In this document: positions 17,991-27,595 of the stretch, piece after piece
Position numbering within the stretch: the stretch's first letter is position 1
Layout of the letters: each line of letters opens with the position of its first letter
Origin: Saccharothrix obliqua
Lineage (GTDB): Bacteria; Actinomycetota; Actinomycetes; Mycobacteriales; Pseudonocardiaceae
Direction: 5' to 3'
Assembly: GCF_019375475.1 (NCBI RefSeq)
Contig: NZ_JAHXGQ010000009.1
Location: 310,001 to 374,000 of the forward strand
DNA: 64,000 bases
Notes under the pieces: model-generated
Databases searched by the model: none
What the model saw: only the letters and a program-made list of their open reading frames with translations
Told to the model about the DNA's origin: nothing
Made by a program: the position numbers and the translations under genes

Positions 17991-19955
17991 GTGAGTGTCG
18001 AGTCCGTCTTCCCCGCCCTCGAGCCCCTGCTGCCGAGGGTCTCCAAGCCCGTGCAGTACGTCGGGGGGGAGCTGAACGCGACCGTCAAGGACTGGGACGC
18101 CGCCAACGTGCGGTGGGCCCTGATGTACCCCGACGCCTACGAGGTCGGGCTGCCCAACCAGGGCGTCATGATCCTGTACGAGGTGCTCAACGAGCAGGCC
18201 GACGTGCTGGCCGAGCGGACCTACGCGGTGTGGCCCGACCTCGAACGGCTCATGCGCGAGCACGGCGTGCCCCAGTTCACCGTCGACGCGCACCGCCCGG
18301 TCAAGGCGTTCGACCTGTTCGGCGTCAGCTTCGCCACCGAACTCGGCTACACCAACCTGCTCACCGCGCTCGACCTCGCGGGCATCCCCGTCCACGCCGA
18401 GGACCGCACCGACGACGACCCGATCGTCGTCGCGGGCGGGCACGCCGCGTTCAACCCGGAGCCGGTCGCGCCGTTCATCGACGCGGCCGTGCTCGGCGAC
18501 GGCGAGGAAGCCGTCCTGGAGATCACCGACCTGGTCCGGGCGTGGAAGGCCGAGGGCAGGCCCGGTGGGCGCGACGAGATCCTGACCCGGCTCGCCGAGA
18601 CCGGTGGCGTGTACGTGCCGCGGTTCTACGACGTCGAGTACCTGCCCGACGGGCGGATCCAGCGGGTCGTGCCCAACCGCGAGCGCGTGCCGTACCGGGT
18701 GTTCAAGCGGACCACGATGGATCTCGACGCGTGGCCGTACCCGAAGCAGCCCCTCGTGCCGCTCGCCGAGTCCGTGCACGAGCGGATGAGCGTGGAGATC
18801 TTCCGCGGCTGCACGCGCGGCTGCCGGTTCTGCCAGGCGGGCATGATCACGCGACCGGTGCGCGAGCGCTCCATCGAGGGCATCGGCGCGATGGTGCAGC
18901 GCGGCCTGGAGGCGACCGGTTTCGAGGAGGTCGGCCTGCTGTCGCTGTCCAGCGCGGACCACTCGGAGATCGCCGAGGTGACCAAGGGCCTGGCGGACCG
19001 GTACGAGGGCACCAACACCAGCCTGTCGCTGCCGAGCACCCGCGTGGACGCCTTCAACATCGACCTGGCGAACGAACTGTCCCGCAACGGCCGCCGCTCG
19101 GGCCTCACGTTCGCCCCCGAGGGCGGCAGCGAGCGCATCCGCCGCGTGATCAACAAGATGGTGTCGGAGGAAGACCTCATCCGCACCGTCAGCGCCGCGT
19201 TCGGTGCGGGGTGGCGGCAGGTGAAGCTGTACTTCATGTGCGGCCTGCCCACCGAGACCGACGAGGACGTCCTCCAGATCGCGGAGATGGCGAAGAACGT
19301 CATCCGCGCCGGGCGGGAGGTCAGCGGCCGCAAGGACATCCGCTGCACCATCTCCATCGGCGGTTTCGTGCCGAAGCCCCACACGCCGTTCCAGTGGGCG
19401 GCCCAGTGCGACCCGGAGACCGTCGACAGCCGCCTCCGGAAGCTCCGCGAGGCCGTCAACTCGGACCGCTCGCTAGGCCGCAACATCGGGATGCGCTACC
19501 ACGACGGCCAGCCGTCCCTGATCGAGGGCCTGCTGTCCCGAGGCGACCGCCGGGTCGGCCGGGTGATCGAGCGGGTGTGGCGCGACGGCGGCCGCTTCGA
19601 CGGCTGGTCGGAACACTTCTCCTACGACCGCTGGGTGGCCGCGGCGGCGGCCGAGCTGGAGCCGTTGGGCGTGGACCTGGCGTGGTTCACCACGCGGGAG
19701 CGGGAGGAACTGGAGGTCCTGCCCTGGGACCACCTCGACTCGGGCCTGGACAAGGAATGGCTGTGGGCCGACTGGCAGGACGCGCTGGACGAGCGTGAAC
19801 AGGACGACTGCCGCTGGACGCCGTGCTTCGACTGCGGCGTGTGTCCCGCCATGGGCACCGACATCGAGGTCGGCCCCACCGGCCGAACCCTCCTCCCCAT
19901 CTCCCCGGTGGGCAAGGGCAGCCCGGTCCGCAACCCAGCCCTCACCAAGGGCTGA
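17991..19955 (+). CDS. TIGR03960-type B12-binding-domain radical SAM protein
   Basis: 654 residues. The N-terminal half carries a cobalamin-binding-like domain (VGGELNATVKDWD... ALMYPDAYEVGLPNQG). The radical SAM cluster motif is RGCTRGCRFCQAG (CxxxCxxC), and a C-terminal CFDCGVC motif could bind another cluster. This family is normally encoded beside a DUF2344/TIGR03936 protein and close to rne; here its partner is 2.9 kb downstream past a protease gene. Reaction unknown; a tRNA/RNA modification role has been suggested from its rne linkage, not shown. Confidence 0.92.
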   Translation: MSVESVFPALEPLLPRVSKPVQYVGGELNATVKDWDAANVRWALMYPDAYEVGLPNQGVMILYEVLNEQADVLAERTYAVWPDLERLMREHGVPQFTVDAHRPVKAFDLFGVSFATELGYTNLLTALDLAGIPVHAEDRTDDDPIVVAGGHAAFNPEPVAPFIDAAVLGDGEEAVLEITDLVRAWKAEGRPGGRDEILTRLAETGGVYVPRFYDVEYLPDGRIQRVVPNRERVPYRVFKRTTMDLDAWPYPKQPLVPLAESVHERMSVEIFRGCTRGCRFCQAGMITRPVRERSIEGIGAMVQRGLEATGFEEVGLLSLSSADHSEIAEVTKGLADRYEGTNTSLSLPSTRVDAFNIDLANELSRNGRRSGLTFAPEGGSERIRRVINKMVSEEDLIRTVSAAFGAGWRQVKLYFMCGLPTETDEDVLQIAEMAKNVIRAGREVSGRKDIRCTISIGGFVPKPHTPFQWAAQCDPETVDSRLRKLREAVNSDRSLGRNIGMRYHDGQPSLIEGLLSRGDRRVGRVIERVWRDGGRFDGWSEHFSYDRWVAAAAAELEPLGVDLAWFTTREREELEVLPWDHLDSGLDKEWLWADWQDALDEREQDDCRWTPCFDCGVCPAMGTDIEVGPTGRTLLPISPVGKGSPVRNPALTKG

Positions 19956-20963
19956 ACGCAGTAAGGCGACCGGGCGGCGTTGGGCTCGAAAATGTACGGA
20001 AACACCGTCACCAATCCTCGGTGAGTAATCGAACGCCGCGCCTCGCCCACCACCCCTGCCCACCCGACCCCTCCGGCCGCCCCGACACCCACCACCCACT
20101 GCCCTCGCCACGCCGCCTGCCCCGTTAGCCCCGCCCACCCAACGCCACATCCGCCCAGTCCGTCGCCCAGCCGGTCCCAGCCCTCCCCGGCTGCCGCTCC
20201 AACCGTCGGCCATCCACGCCGCCTGTCGGCCCGTGTCACTTCCGCCACCAGGCGCTCCGTGGTTGGCCGCCCGGATGGCTCCTGCGTGCAGCTGCCCGCC
20301 TCGGACAGCTGCACGCACGCCCACGCGAGAACATCGTTTCGCCGCGCTCCCGCCGGACGTCCGGGATACGTCCCAGGGGCGCGCCGCCCAGCAGTCGCTT
20401 GCTCGCCAAGCCCGTAGCGCCGCCCTGCCCCGGCCCTGCTTTGCCTGGCTCGCGCTTCGAGCGCGCCGCTTAGCTTGCTTCCGGAGTCGGCTCGCGGGGC
20501 TACGGCGCTGCGGTACTTGCTGCTCGTCCGGCGTCTGCGGGCTGCCTCGGTCGCAGGTGCCTTGTGCGCCTGGGAGATGCCAGTTGCCCCGGTGCCGTTC
20601 GCCCCCGTCGTGCCGGGTGCGCGACCGGGCGCGTTTGCTGGCACGTCAGTGCTTCGGGCTCATTCGCCACCCGGACCGTTCATCGCTCGGGGGCGGTCGG
20701 CGCGTGTAGTGACCGCGATTCTGGGCGGTGATGCGGGCCGCGGCTGCGACATGGTTGGTTGCGCGAGGCTAGTGTGATTCAGTCCAAATAGGACTCGTCC
20801 GGTGGGAACTGGTTGCACGGCAACGGGTCCAGCGGGCTAGTGGGCGTGTCGCGTTTGTTGCATCACGACAGAGGGGGTCTCGAGTGGACGGTAACTTCTC
20901 GTTGAGGGCTCACAGGCGACCGCCTGGGGCACCGCTACCCGGTGAGCCACCCGCAGCGCGGAG
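19956..20963. other. Gene-free spacer of about 1 kb
   Basis: No frame here shows convincing actinobacterial codon use. The part 20030-20180 is strongly C-rich and low in complexity. A 12-bp-arm hairpin is at 20283-20317. The GC content dips slightly at 20700-20900, where a TTGCATCACG stretch and a gaggggg ribosome-binding-like site precede a short doubtful frame at 20884. Confidence 0.6.
20283..20317. repeat. Perfect inverted repeat, 12-bp arms
   Basis: Arms tgcgtgcagctg and cagctgcacgca flank an 11-base loop (cccgcctcgga). It stands alone in the gene-free spacer, 300 bases after one gene and 650 from the next, so it may be a terminator remnant or protein binding site. Confidence 0.5.
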
Positions 20964-22634
20964 CTACTTCCCGACGCGAGGGGGAACGGGCGGGGTGGGC
21001 GTGGGAGTCCCGGTGGAAGGGGCCGTCACGGCCCGCGGGTCGCGCGGCCCGTGGTCGGTCAAAGGCTCCGGCCCCTGAGGGGGTCCCGCGGTGGAGGTGC
21101 CGCCGGCCGTAGCCCCCGGCGCCGCTCCGCCACCCGCAACCCCCGGCGCGCCGTGCCCGCTCTGCACCGCAGCCAAAGCGTTCACCAACCCGTGCCCGTA
21201 GAACCCGTTGTACTCCGAGTACCCCGTGCAGTACGCATCCTGCACCCCGGTCCCGTTGAGGTCGTAATCCGCCGGACACGGCAACGTCTCCGCCTGCGTG
21301 TTCAACATCCGGCTCAACTGGCGGGGAGTCGCCGAAGGGTGCACCGAAGCGAGCAACGCCGCCACACCGGACACGTGCGGAGCGGCCATCGACGTGCCGC
21401 ACGAGTAGTCGTACCCCGAAGGCACCGTGGACAGCACGCACGCCTGCCCCTCCTCCGGCTGCTGCTTCCGATCCCCGCCCGGCGCGGTCACGTCCACCGC
21501 ACCCAGCCCGTACGAGCTGTACCCCGCCTTGACCTTGCCCACACCCACGGACGACACCCCCACGACGTTCCGCAGCTGCGCGGGCAACACGAGACACGTG
21601 TCATCCACGGGCCGAGGCTTCACGTCATCCGGAGCGCCGTTGGTGGGGCTCTGCGTGTCCTGTCCCGGCTTGGACAGGTCGACCGCGCTGTTCCCCGTAG
21701 CCGCCACGGTGAGGACGCCCCGGTCGGTCGCGTAGTCGACCGCACGGCGCACCGCCTCGTACACGACGGCCTGCCCGACCTTGTTCTGGCAGGTGAACAC
21801 CCACGGGTCGATGAAGTAGCTGTTGTTAGTCACGGTCATCCCGTGCGTCGCGGCCCACATGAACCCGCACACGGCGTACTCGGGGTAGATGAACCCCGAA
21901 TCGTCCACGACCTTCACGGACGCGATGCGCACCCCGGGCGCCACACCGGTCACACCGGCACCGTCGTCCGCGGCGGCGATGGTGCCCGCGACATGCGTCC
22001 CGTGCGCGGACGTGGTCGGAGCCCACGCTGTCGGCGACGGGTCGGCCACACCGGACGTGCAGCCGGCCGACAGGTCGGGGTCGAGCGCGCCCACGAGGTC
22101 GGGGTGCGCAGGGTCGATGCCGGAGTCGAGCACGCCGACCACCACGTCCCGGCTGCCCTTGCTGATGGCGTGCGCCTCGGCGGCCCGGATCAGGTTCATG
22201 TCCCACTGCTCGGCGGTCCGGTCGACGACGCCGGTCGACGCCGGACGCCCCGCCAGCACCTCGTCGTCCTTCTTCCGCTTCGGCGCGCCCGTCTGCCGGG
22301 ACAGGCCGTCGGCCTGCGCGCTGTACGTCCGGTCGACGCCGATCCGCCGGCTGAACCCGGGGTCCGCCGACACGGCCACGGCCACGCCGATCTGCTGGTA
22401 GTAGCCGGTGGTGGTGCCGCACGCACCCGCGACCAGCGCGTTCGCCAGCGGCTCCGGGGTGCCCTGGTCGAGGACGACCAGGTACCGCAGCACGGGGCCG
22501 GGCTGGATGCAGTCGGATGCGGCGGAGGTCTCGTCGGCCGGTGCGGCGGCAGCCGGTGCGGATGACGCGAAGCAACCGGTCGCGAGCAGCGCTGCGCTGA
22601 CCGCGACCGCTCGGACGCGGCGGAGCAGAGGCAC
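20964..22634 (-). CDS. Secreted S8-family (subtilisin-like) serine peptidase
   Basis: About 556 residues. A signal peptide (RRVRAVAVSAALLATGC ending SAPAAAA) is followed by a propeptide-like region and the S8 domain. The triad motifs are Asp in VLDSGIDPAHPDL, His in SAHGTHVAGT and Ser in CGTSMAAPHVSG. The tail after the catalytic domain is Gly/Pro/Thr-rich and disordered, with no membrane helix, so it is unlike the mycosins of type VII systems. A GTG at 22670 also opens the frame, but GGAGG sits 6 bases ahead of the GTG at 22634. The gene separates the two radical-SAM-linked genes that are usually neighbours. Confidence 0.9.
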   Translation of the reverse strand: MPLLRRVRAVAVSAALLATGCFASSAPAAAAPADETSAASDCIQPGPVLRYLVVLDQGTPEPLANALVAGACGTTTGYYQQIGVAVAVSADPGFSRRIGVDRTYSAQADGLSRQTGAPKRKKDDEVLAGRPASTGVVDRTAEQWDMNLIRAAEAHAISKGSRDVVVGVLDSGIDPAHPDLVGALDPDLSAGCTSGVADPSPTAWAPTTSAHGTHVAGTIAAADDGAGVTGVAPGVRIASVKVVDDSGFIYPEYAVCGFMWAATHGMTVTNNSYFIDPWVFTCQNKVGQAVVYEAVRRAVDYATDRGVLTVAATGNSAVDLSKPGQDTQSPTNGAPDDVKPRPVDDTCLVLPAQLRNVVGVSSVGVGKVKAGYSSYGLGAVDVTAPGGDRKQQPEEGQACVLSTVPSGYDYSCGTSMAAPHVSGVAALLASVHPSATPRQLSRMLNTQAETLPCPADYDLNGTGVQDAYCTGYSEYNGFYGHGLVNALAAVQSGHGAPGVAGGGAAPGATAGGTSTAGPPQGPEPLTDHGPRDPRAVTAPSTGTPTPTPPVPPRVGK

Positions 22635-22840
22635 GGGGGACCTCCAGTGCTGGGCTGCCGGGTTGGCCACGGCGGCGCCGTCGGGTGGACCTCTGTTGCC
22701 GGACGGTAGCCAGGCGGGACGAACCAGACAAGCTCAACGGTGTCGAACGTCATCAAGGTACCGTCCCGCTGGAGTAGAAGCGTGGACCGTTGGGATGCTT
22801 ACCCCGTCGGAACCCCACCCAGTACCCAAGGGGAGTAGCA

Positions 22841-23638
22841 CTGAGCCGCCAGCAGCAGCCCAACCCGTCGGCCGCGCCCGTGCAGAAGCTCCGGTTGCGT
22901 TACGCCAAACGTGGGCGATTGAGGTTCACGTCGCATCGTGACATCGCACGCACTTTCGAGCGCGCGCTGCGTCGCGCCGGCGTGCCGATGGCCTACTCCC
23001 AGGGCTTCAGCCCGCACCCGAAGGTGTCCTGGGTCGGCGCCGCGCCCACCGGCGTGGCGAGCGAGGCCGAGTACGTCGAGGTCCAGGTGGTGGAGCCGGT
23101 CGAGCCGGAGGCGTTGCGGACGGCGCTGGACACCGTCCTGCCACCCGGCCTGGACGTGCTCGAGGTGGTCGAGGCCAGGGGCGGGACGCTGCCCGAGCGG
23201 ATCGAGGCGAGCACGTGGCAGGTGGAGCTGCCGGGCGTGTCCCCGCAGCGGCTCACCGAAGCCGTGTCGGCGTTCCTCGCGGCCGGATCGGTCGAGGTGG
23301 AGCGGCTGACGAAGGACGGCAAGAAGGTGATCGACGTGCGGCCGGCCGTGATCTCCGCCGAGGTGCGGGAGGGTGCGGGGAGCACCCCGATGACGACGCG
23401 TTCGAGCGACGCGGGACACGATGCACAAGATTTGTCACTACCGTGTGGGATACTTGTGGCGGTTGTACGGCAGTCAACACCTACCGTTCGACCCGACGAC
23501 GTGCTGAGCGCGCTTCGAGTCGTCGCCGATCTGGTTCCGCCGGTGCCCGCGAAGGCGACCCGGATGGCGCAGGGGCGGCTCGACGACGAAGGCCGCCTGG
23601 TCGACCCGCTGGCCCCTGACCGGGCTGCGGAGGACTGA
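22841..23638 (+). CDS. TIGR03936/DUF2344 radical SAM-associated protein
   Basis: About 265 residues from the proposed start. The signature KLRLRYAKRGRLRFTSHRD and PMAYSQGFSPHPKVSW identify the DUF2344 family, partner of the TIGR03960 radical SAM protein. Start choice is difficult: aaggggag lies 5 bases before a CTG at 22841 that would give a SRQQQ N-terminus; conventional in-frame starts are a TTG at 22790 and a GTG near 22879. A less conserved stretch (GAGSTPMTTRSSDAGHDAQD) interrupts the middle. Likely co-functions with the protein at 17991; lies just upstream of rne as in relatives. Confidence 0.85.
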   Translation: MSRQQQPNPSAAPVQKLRLRYAKRGRLRFTSHRDIARTFERALRRAGVPMAYSQGFSPHPKVSWVGAAPTGVASEAEYVEVQVVEPVEPEALRTALDTVLPPGLDVLEVVEARGGTLPERIEASTWQVELPGVSPQRLTEAVSAFLAAGSVEVERLTKDGKKVIDVRPAVISAEVREGAGSTPMTTRSSDAGHDAQDLSLPCGILVAVVRQSTPTVRPDDVLSALRVVADLVPPVPAKATRMAQGRLDDEGRLVDPLAPDRAAED

Positions 23639-23811
23639 CCGGGTTGCCGCCGGGGCGGTGTTGACGGCGTCGTCGCGAGAGCTAGGACCTGCTGTGCCAC
23701 CGCGCACAGCGCGAGGCAAAGGATTCCCGCCGCCAGCCGCGGCGGTGAGTGGACAAAGAGGCCCCTGCGCGGCCGCGTCGCCCAAGACGCGCCCGGGGGC
23801 GGAGGAGCTGC

Positions 23812-26658
23812 ATGTCGAACACGAACCAGCCCGCCGGTGCCGGCGGGGGTAACGCCACATCCGCACACCCGGCGCTGGCGGACCTGCCGGCGAAGCTGCG
23901 GGTGCACGCCCTGGCCAAGCTGCTGGGCACCAGCAGCAAGGACGTCGTGGCGGCGCTCGCCGACCTGGGTGAAACCGTCAAGGGCGCCCAGTCCAGCGTC
24001 GGCCGGGACCTGGCGCTCAAAGTGGCCGAGAGCCTGCTGAAGTGGGACGACGTCGTCACCGGCGAGGTCGACGAGACCACCGAGGAACCGGCCGTGCCCG
24101 CCCGCGAGGTGGCCGCGCTGACGCCGCTGTTCGCCCCGCCGTCCGCGGTGTTCCTGCCGCCGACGGCGACGCCCGCGCCCGCCGCCGAGGCGGAGGAGGC
24201 CGAGCCCGAGGACGAGCAGTCCGCGGAGCAGGCCGCCGACGACGCCGGTGACGAGGGCGAAGGCCGCCGCCGCCGCCGTCGTGGCCGGCGTGGCCGTGGC
24301 CGCGGCAAGGGCGTCGGTGACGACGTCAACGGCGACGACGAGGCCGTCGAGGAGCAGGCGCCCGCCGCCGAGGTCGAGGAGGCCGAGGCCGCCGAAGCGC
24401 CGTCCGACGAGGACGACGGTGAATCCGGCACCAGCCGCCGCCGGCGGCGTCGTCGTCGGCGCAAGACCGGCGTCGAGGACGAGGCCGCGCCGAACGAGGA
24501 CGACCCGCCGAACACGGTCGTGCACGTCCGTGACGCGCGTGACGCCCGTGACGACAAGGCCGACTCCGAAGCCGCGCAGAACGAGGTGCGCAGCGTGCGC
24601 GGCTCGACGCGCCTGGAGGCCAAGCGCCAGCGCCGTCGCGACGGTCGCGAGGCCGGTCGCCGCCGCGCCCCCGTGCTGTCCGAGGCCGAGTTCCTGGCCC
24701 GTCGGGAGGCCGTCGAGCGCACCATGGTGGTGCGCGAGCGCGGCGACCGCACGCAGATCGGCGTGCTGGAGGACGGCGTCCTCGTCGAGCACTTCGTCAC
24801 GTCCGCGGGCACCGGCTCGCTGGTCGGCAACGTCTACCTGGGCCGCGTGCAGAACGTGCTGCCGTCCATGGAGGCGGCGTTCATCGACATCGGTCGCGGT
24901 CGCAACGCCGTGCTCTACGCGGGCGAGGTCGACTGGGACGCGGCCGGCCTGGAGGGCAAGGCCCGCAAGATCGAGCAGGCCCTGTCGACCGGCGACAGCG
25001 TCCTGGTGCAGGTCACCAAGGACCCGGTCGGCCACAAGGGCGCGCGCCTGACCACGCAGATCAGCCTGCCCGGCCGGTTCCTGGTGTACGTGCCGGGCGG
25101 CGGCGCGACGGGCATCAGCCGCAAGCTGCCGGACAACGAGCGCAAGCGCCTGAAGGACATCCTCAAGCGCGTCGTCCCCGAGGACGCCGGTGTGATCATC
25201 CGCACGGCCTCGGAGGGCATCGCCGAGGACGAGCTGGCACGTGACGTCACCCGCCTCCAGGCGCAGTGGCAGGTCATCAAGGAGAAGGCCGACGCGCCCC
25301 GCGCCCAGGCGCCGCAGCTGCTGTACGAAGAGCCGGACCTGCTGGTGAAGGTCGTGCGCGACCTGTTCACCGAGGACTTCTCGGCGTTGATCGTCCAGGG
25401 CTCGGACGCGTGGGACACCATCGAGGCGTACGTGCGGCACGTCGCGCCGGACCTCCAGGACCGGCTGCGCCGCCAGGTCGGCAACACGGACGTGTTCGCC
25501 GAGCACCGCATCGACGAGCAGCTGCTGAAGGCGTTGGACCGCAAGGTGTGGCTGCCGTCCGGCGGTTACCTCGTCGTGGACCGCACCGAGGCCATGACGG
25601 TCATCGACGTCAACACCGGCAAGTTCACCGGATCGGGTGGAAACCTGGAGGAGACGGTGACCCGCAACAACCTGGAGGCGGCGGAGGAGATCGTCCGCCA
25701 GCTCCGGCTGCGGGACGTCGGCGGCATCATCGTCATCGACTTCATCGACATGGTCCTGGAGTCGAACCGCGACCTCGTGCTGCGCCGCCTGACCGAGTGC
25801 CTCGGCCGGGACCGGACGCGTCACCAGGTCGCCGAGGTGACGTCGCTGGGCCTGGTGCAGATGACCCGCAAGCGGGTCGGCACGGGCCTGCTGGAGGCGT
25901 TCTCGACCACGTGCGAGCACTGCCGGGGTCGCGGTCTGATCGTGTCCACCGAGCCGGTGCACACGCACGGTCCCGCCAACGGCCACGGCCAGCAGCAGCA
26001 GAGCCGCAAGTCGCGGCGCGGCAAGGGCGGGGAGGCGCCGGAGCAGGTCGCCGAGACCACGCCCGCGGAGCCCGCCAAGCAGGCCGAGAAGCACGCCGAG
26101 CCCGCGACGGCACCGGCTGCCGCCGCTGCGCCGACTGCGCCGACTGCGCCGTCCATGACGGACGCAGCGGCCGAAGAGCAGGCGCCCGAGCCGAAGCGCC
26201 GCCAGCGCCGCCGGGCCCGTCGTGAGGCGGGCGCGGTGAGCAGGCACGAGGCCGACACGACCGTCGAGCCCACCCCCGTGGTGGAGTCGTCGGTGGTGGA
26301 GCCCTCGGGTGTCGAACTCGCCGAGGCGACGTCCCCGGTGGAGACCGAGCCGGTGGACACCGCCGCGGTCACCCCCGAGGTGGAGACCCCGGCGGCAGCC
26401 GCCCCCGCGGAGCCCGTGGCGGACACCGCCGAGCCGGAAGCACCCGCCGAGGCCGTTGCCGAGGCCCAGTCGACCCCTGAGTCGCTGGACGAGCACCCGC
26501 ACGTCCAGCCGCCCACCCAGGTCGGCACGGCCGAGGCCAACGCCGCCGACCAGTCGCTCAACGGCCACGGTGAGCCCGTGGTGGCCACGCGCCGCCGCGT
26601 GCGCCGCGCCGCGTCCCGCCCGGCGGGTCCGCCGCTGAGCGCGGTCAAGGAAGGCTGA
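23812..26658 (+). CDS. rne: Ribonuclease E/G
   Basis: 948 residues. The endoribonuclease that matures rRNA/tRNA and starts mRNA decay in the cytosol. The N-terminus (LRVHALAKLLGTSSKDVVAA) resembles the IF2-N module found in actinobacterial RNase E. An Arg/Glu-rich disordered region spans about residues 120-310, the S1 domain about 333-395 (GSLVGNVYLGRVQNVLPSME), and the DNase-I-like catalytic site has Asp599 (VIDVNTG) and Asp643 (VIDFID). The zinc-link is Cys701/Cys704 (CEHC). A second low-complexity Ala/Glu/Pro-rich tail follows. The ATG at 23812 has a ggaggag ribosome binding site; longer upstream frame is ignored. Confidence 0.97.
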   Translation: MSNTNQPAGAGGGNATSAHPALADLPAKLRVHALAKLLGTSSKDVVAALADLGETVKGAQSSVGRDLALKVAESLLKWDDVVTGEVDETTEEPAVPAREVAALTPLFAPPSAVFLPPTATPAPAAEAEEAEPEDEQSAEQAADDAGDEGEGRRRRRRGRRGRGRGKGVGDDVNGDDEAVEEQAPAAEVEEAEAAEAPSDEDDGESGTSRRRRRRRRRKTGVEDEAAPNEDDPPNTVVHVRDARDARDDKADSEAAQNEVRSVRGSTRLEAKRQRRRDGREAGRRRAPVLSEAEFLARREAVERTMVVRERGDRTQIGVLEDGVLVEHFVTSAGTGSLVGNVYLGRVQNVLPSMEAAFIDIGRGRNAVLYAGEVDWDAAGLEGKARKIEQALSTGDSVLVQVTKDPVGHKGARLTTQISLPGRFLVYVPGGGATGISRKLPDNERKRLKDILKRVVPEDAGVIIRTASEGIAEDELARDVTRLQAQWQVIKEKADAPRAQAPQLLYEEPDLLVKVVRDLFTEDFSALIVQGSDAWDTIEAYVRHVAPDLQDRLRRQVGNTDVFAEHRIDEQLLKALDRKVWLPSGGYLVVDRTEAMTVIDVNTGKFTGSGGNLEETVTRNNLEAAEEIVRQLRLRDVGGIIVIDFIDMVLESNRDLVLRRLTECLGRDRTRHQVAEVTSLGLVQMTRKRVGTGLLEAFSTTCEHCRGRGLIVSTEPVHTHGPANGHGQQQQSRKSRRGKGGEAPEQVAETTPAEPAKQAEKHAEPATAPAAAAAPTAPTAPSMTDAAAEEQAPEPKRRQRRRARREAGAVSRHEADTTVEPTPVVESSVVEPSGVELAEATSPVETEPVDTAAVTPEVETPAAAAPAEPVADTAEPEAPAEAVAEAQSTPESLDEHPHVQPPTQVGTAEANAADQSLNGHGEPVVATRRRVRRAASRPAGPPLSAVKEG

Positions 26659-26681
26659 ACCGCTCTCGCCGAGAGCACGGC

Positions 26682-26706
26682 GCGGCCCCGGGACGACCGG
26701 GGCCGC
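26682..26706 (+). terminator. Hairpin terminator after rne
   Basis: Perfect 10-bp stem gcggccccgg / ccggggccgc with a 5-base loop, 24 bases after the rne stop. It separates rne from the rplU-rpmA transcript. Confidence 0.75.
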
Positions 26707-26896
26707 ACCGGCGGTGATCAGGCCGAACAGGTCACACCGACCCCGGTTTGACCCCGCAGTCCACCGCCACGTAACCTGATGCACGGCCCGCCGTCCGGTG
26801 GGCCCTGTCGTGCGAAGCCCAGCCACAGAGGACTTTCTCTGCAGCAGTGAGGCGCGCGTGGCCCCGTCCGTCGAGTAGCAGGAGACTTCCGTCCCG

Positions 26897-27211
26897 ATGT
26901 ACGCGATCGTCAAGACCGGCGGCAAGCAGTACAAGGTGGCTGTCGGCGACGTCGTCGAGGTCGAGAAGCTCGAAGGCGAGCCGGGCACCGAAATCACCTT
27001 CCCGGCGCCGCTTCTCGTCGTGGACGGCTCCGACGTCACCGCCGACGCAGACGCCCTGGGGAAGATCTCGGTGACCGGCAAGGTCGTCGAGCAGACCAAG
27101 GGTCCCAAGATCCGCATCCACAAGTTCAAGAACAAGACCGGCTACCACAAGCGCCAGGGTCACCGCCAGAAGCTGACCCGCGTCGAGGTCACCGGCATCA
27201 CGGGTAAGTGA
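26897..27211 (+). CDS. rplU: 50S ribosomal protein L21
   Basis: 104 residues, full length. The start [14 protein letters not shown] and the C-terminal [17 protein letters not shown] are the L21 signatures. It binds 23S rRNA with L20. The ATG follows a caggag site. The 240-base leader from the rne terminator holds its promoter. rpmA begins 14 bases after its stop. Confidence 0.99.
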   Translation: MYAIVKTGGKQYKVAVGDVVEVEKLEGEPGTEITFPAPLLVVDGSDVTADADALGKISVTGKVVEQTKGPKIRIHKFKNKTGYHKRQGHRQKLTRVEVTGITGK

Positions 27212-27225
27212 GGACCTGACTAGCC

Positions 27226-27489
27226 ATGGCACACAAAAAGGGCGCATCCAGCTCCCGCAACGGCCGTGACTCGAACCCCCAGTACCTCGGGGTCAAGCGG
27301 TTCGGCGGTCAGGTCGTCAAGGCCGGCGAGATCCTGATCCGCCAGCGCGGCACCAAGTTCCACCCCGGCGTGAACGTCGGCCGCGGCAAGGACGACACGC
27401 TGTTCGCGCTGACCCCGGGCTCGGTCGAGTTCGGTTTCAAGCGTGGCCGCAAGACCGTGAACATCGTTCCGGTCGAGTCCGCCGCCTGA
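27226..27489 (+). CDS. rpmA: 50S ribosomal protein L27
   Basis: 87 residues. The N-terminus [19 protein letters not shown] and [16 protein letters not shown] are diagnostic; the N-terminal tail reaches toward the peptidyl-transferase centre. No cleavable N-terminal extension of the Firmicutes kind is present. Co-transcribed with rplU and followed by a strong terminator. Confidence 0.99.
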   Translation: MAHKKGASSSRNGRDSNPQYLGVKRFGGQVVKAGEILIRQRGTKFHPGVNVGRGKDDTLFALTPGSVEFGFKRGRKTVNIVPVESAA

Positions 27490-27500
27490 GCAAGCTCCTT

Positions 27501-27553
27501 CTGAGCGCCGTGTGTCCGCGGGAATGCGCGGACCACGGCGCTCAGTGGTTTTT
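27501..27553 (+). terminator. Rho-independent terminator after rpmA
   Basis: Long hairpin: ctgagcgccgtg pairs with a matching downstream arm ending cggcgctcag (27536-27545), with an inner cgcg/cgcg pairing around a ggaatg loop, followed by tggttttt. One of the few terminators in the window with a real T-tract. Confidence 0.9.
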
Positions 27554-27595
27554 CCCACCGTCCGCATTGCGACCAGCGCTTGGAAGTGATTCCCC

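Noticed and set aside
19473..20709. Long frames on both strands over the spacer after the radical SAM gene
   Set aside because: They arise from C-rich composition, run over the end of the radical SAM gene and have no domain-like segment.
20884..21078. 64-residue frame beginning with GTG after a gaggggg site
   Set aside because: It lies mostly antisense to the subtilase tail, is Gly/Pro-rich from composition alone and matches nothing; kept out despite the tempting ribosome binding site.
20964..22634. Mycosin of a type VII secretion system
   Set aside because: The subtilase has no C-terminal membrane helix and no eccB/eccC/eccD genes are nearby.
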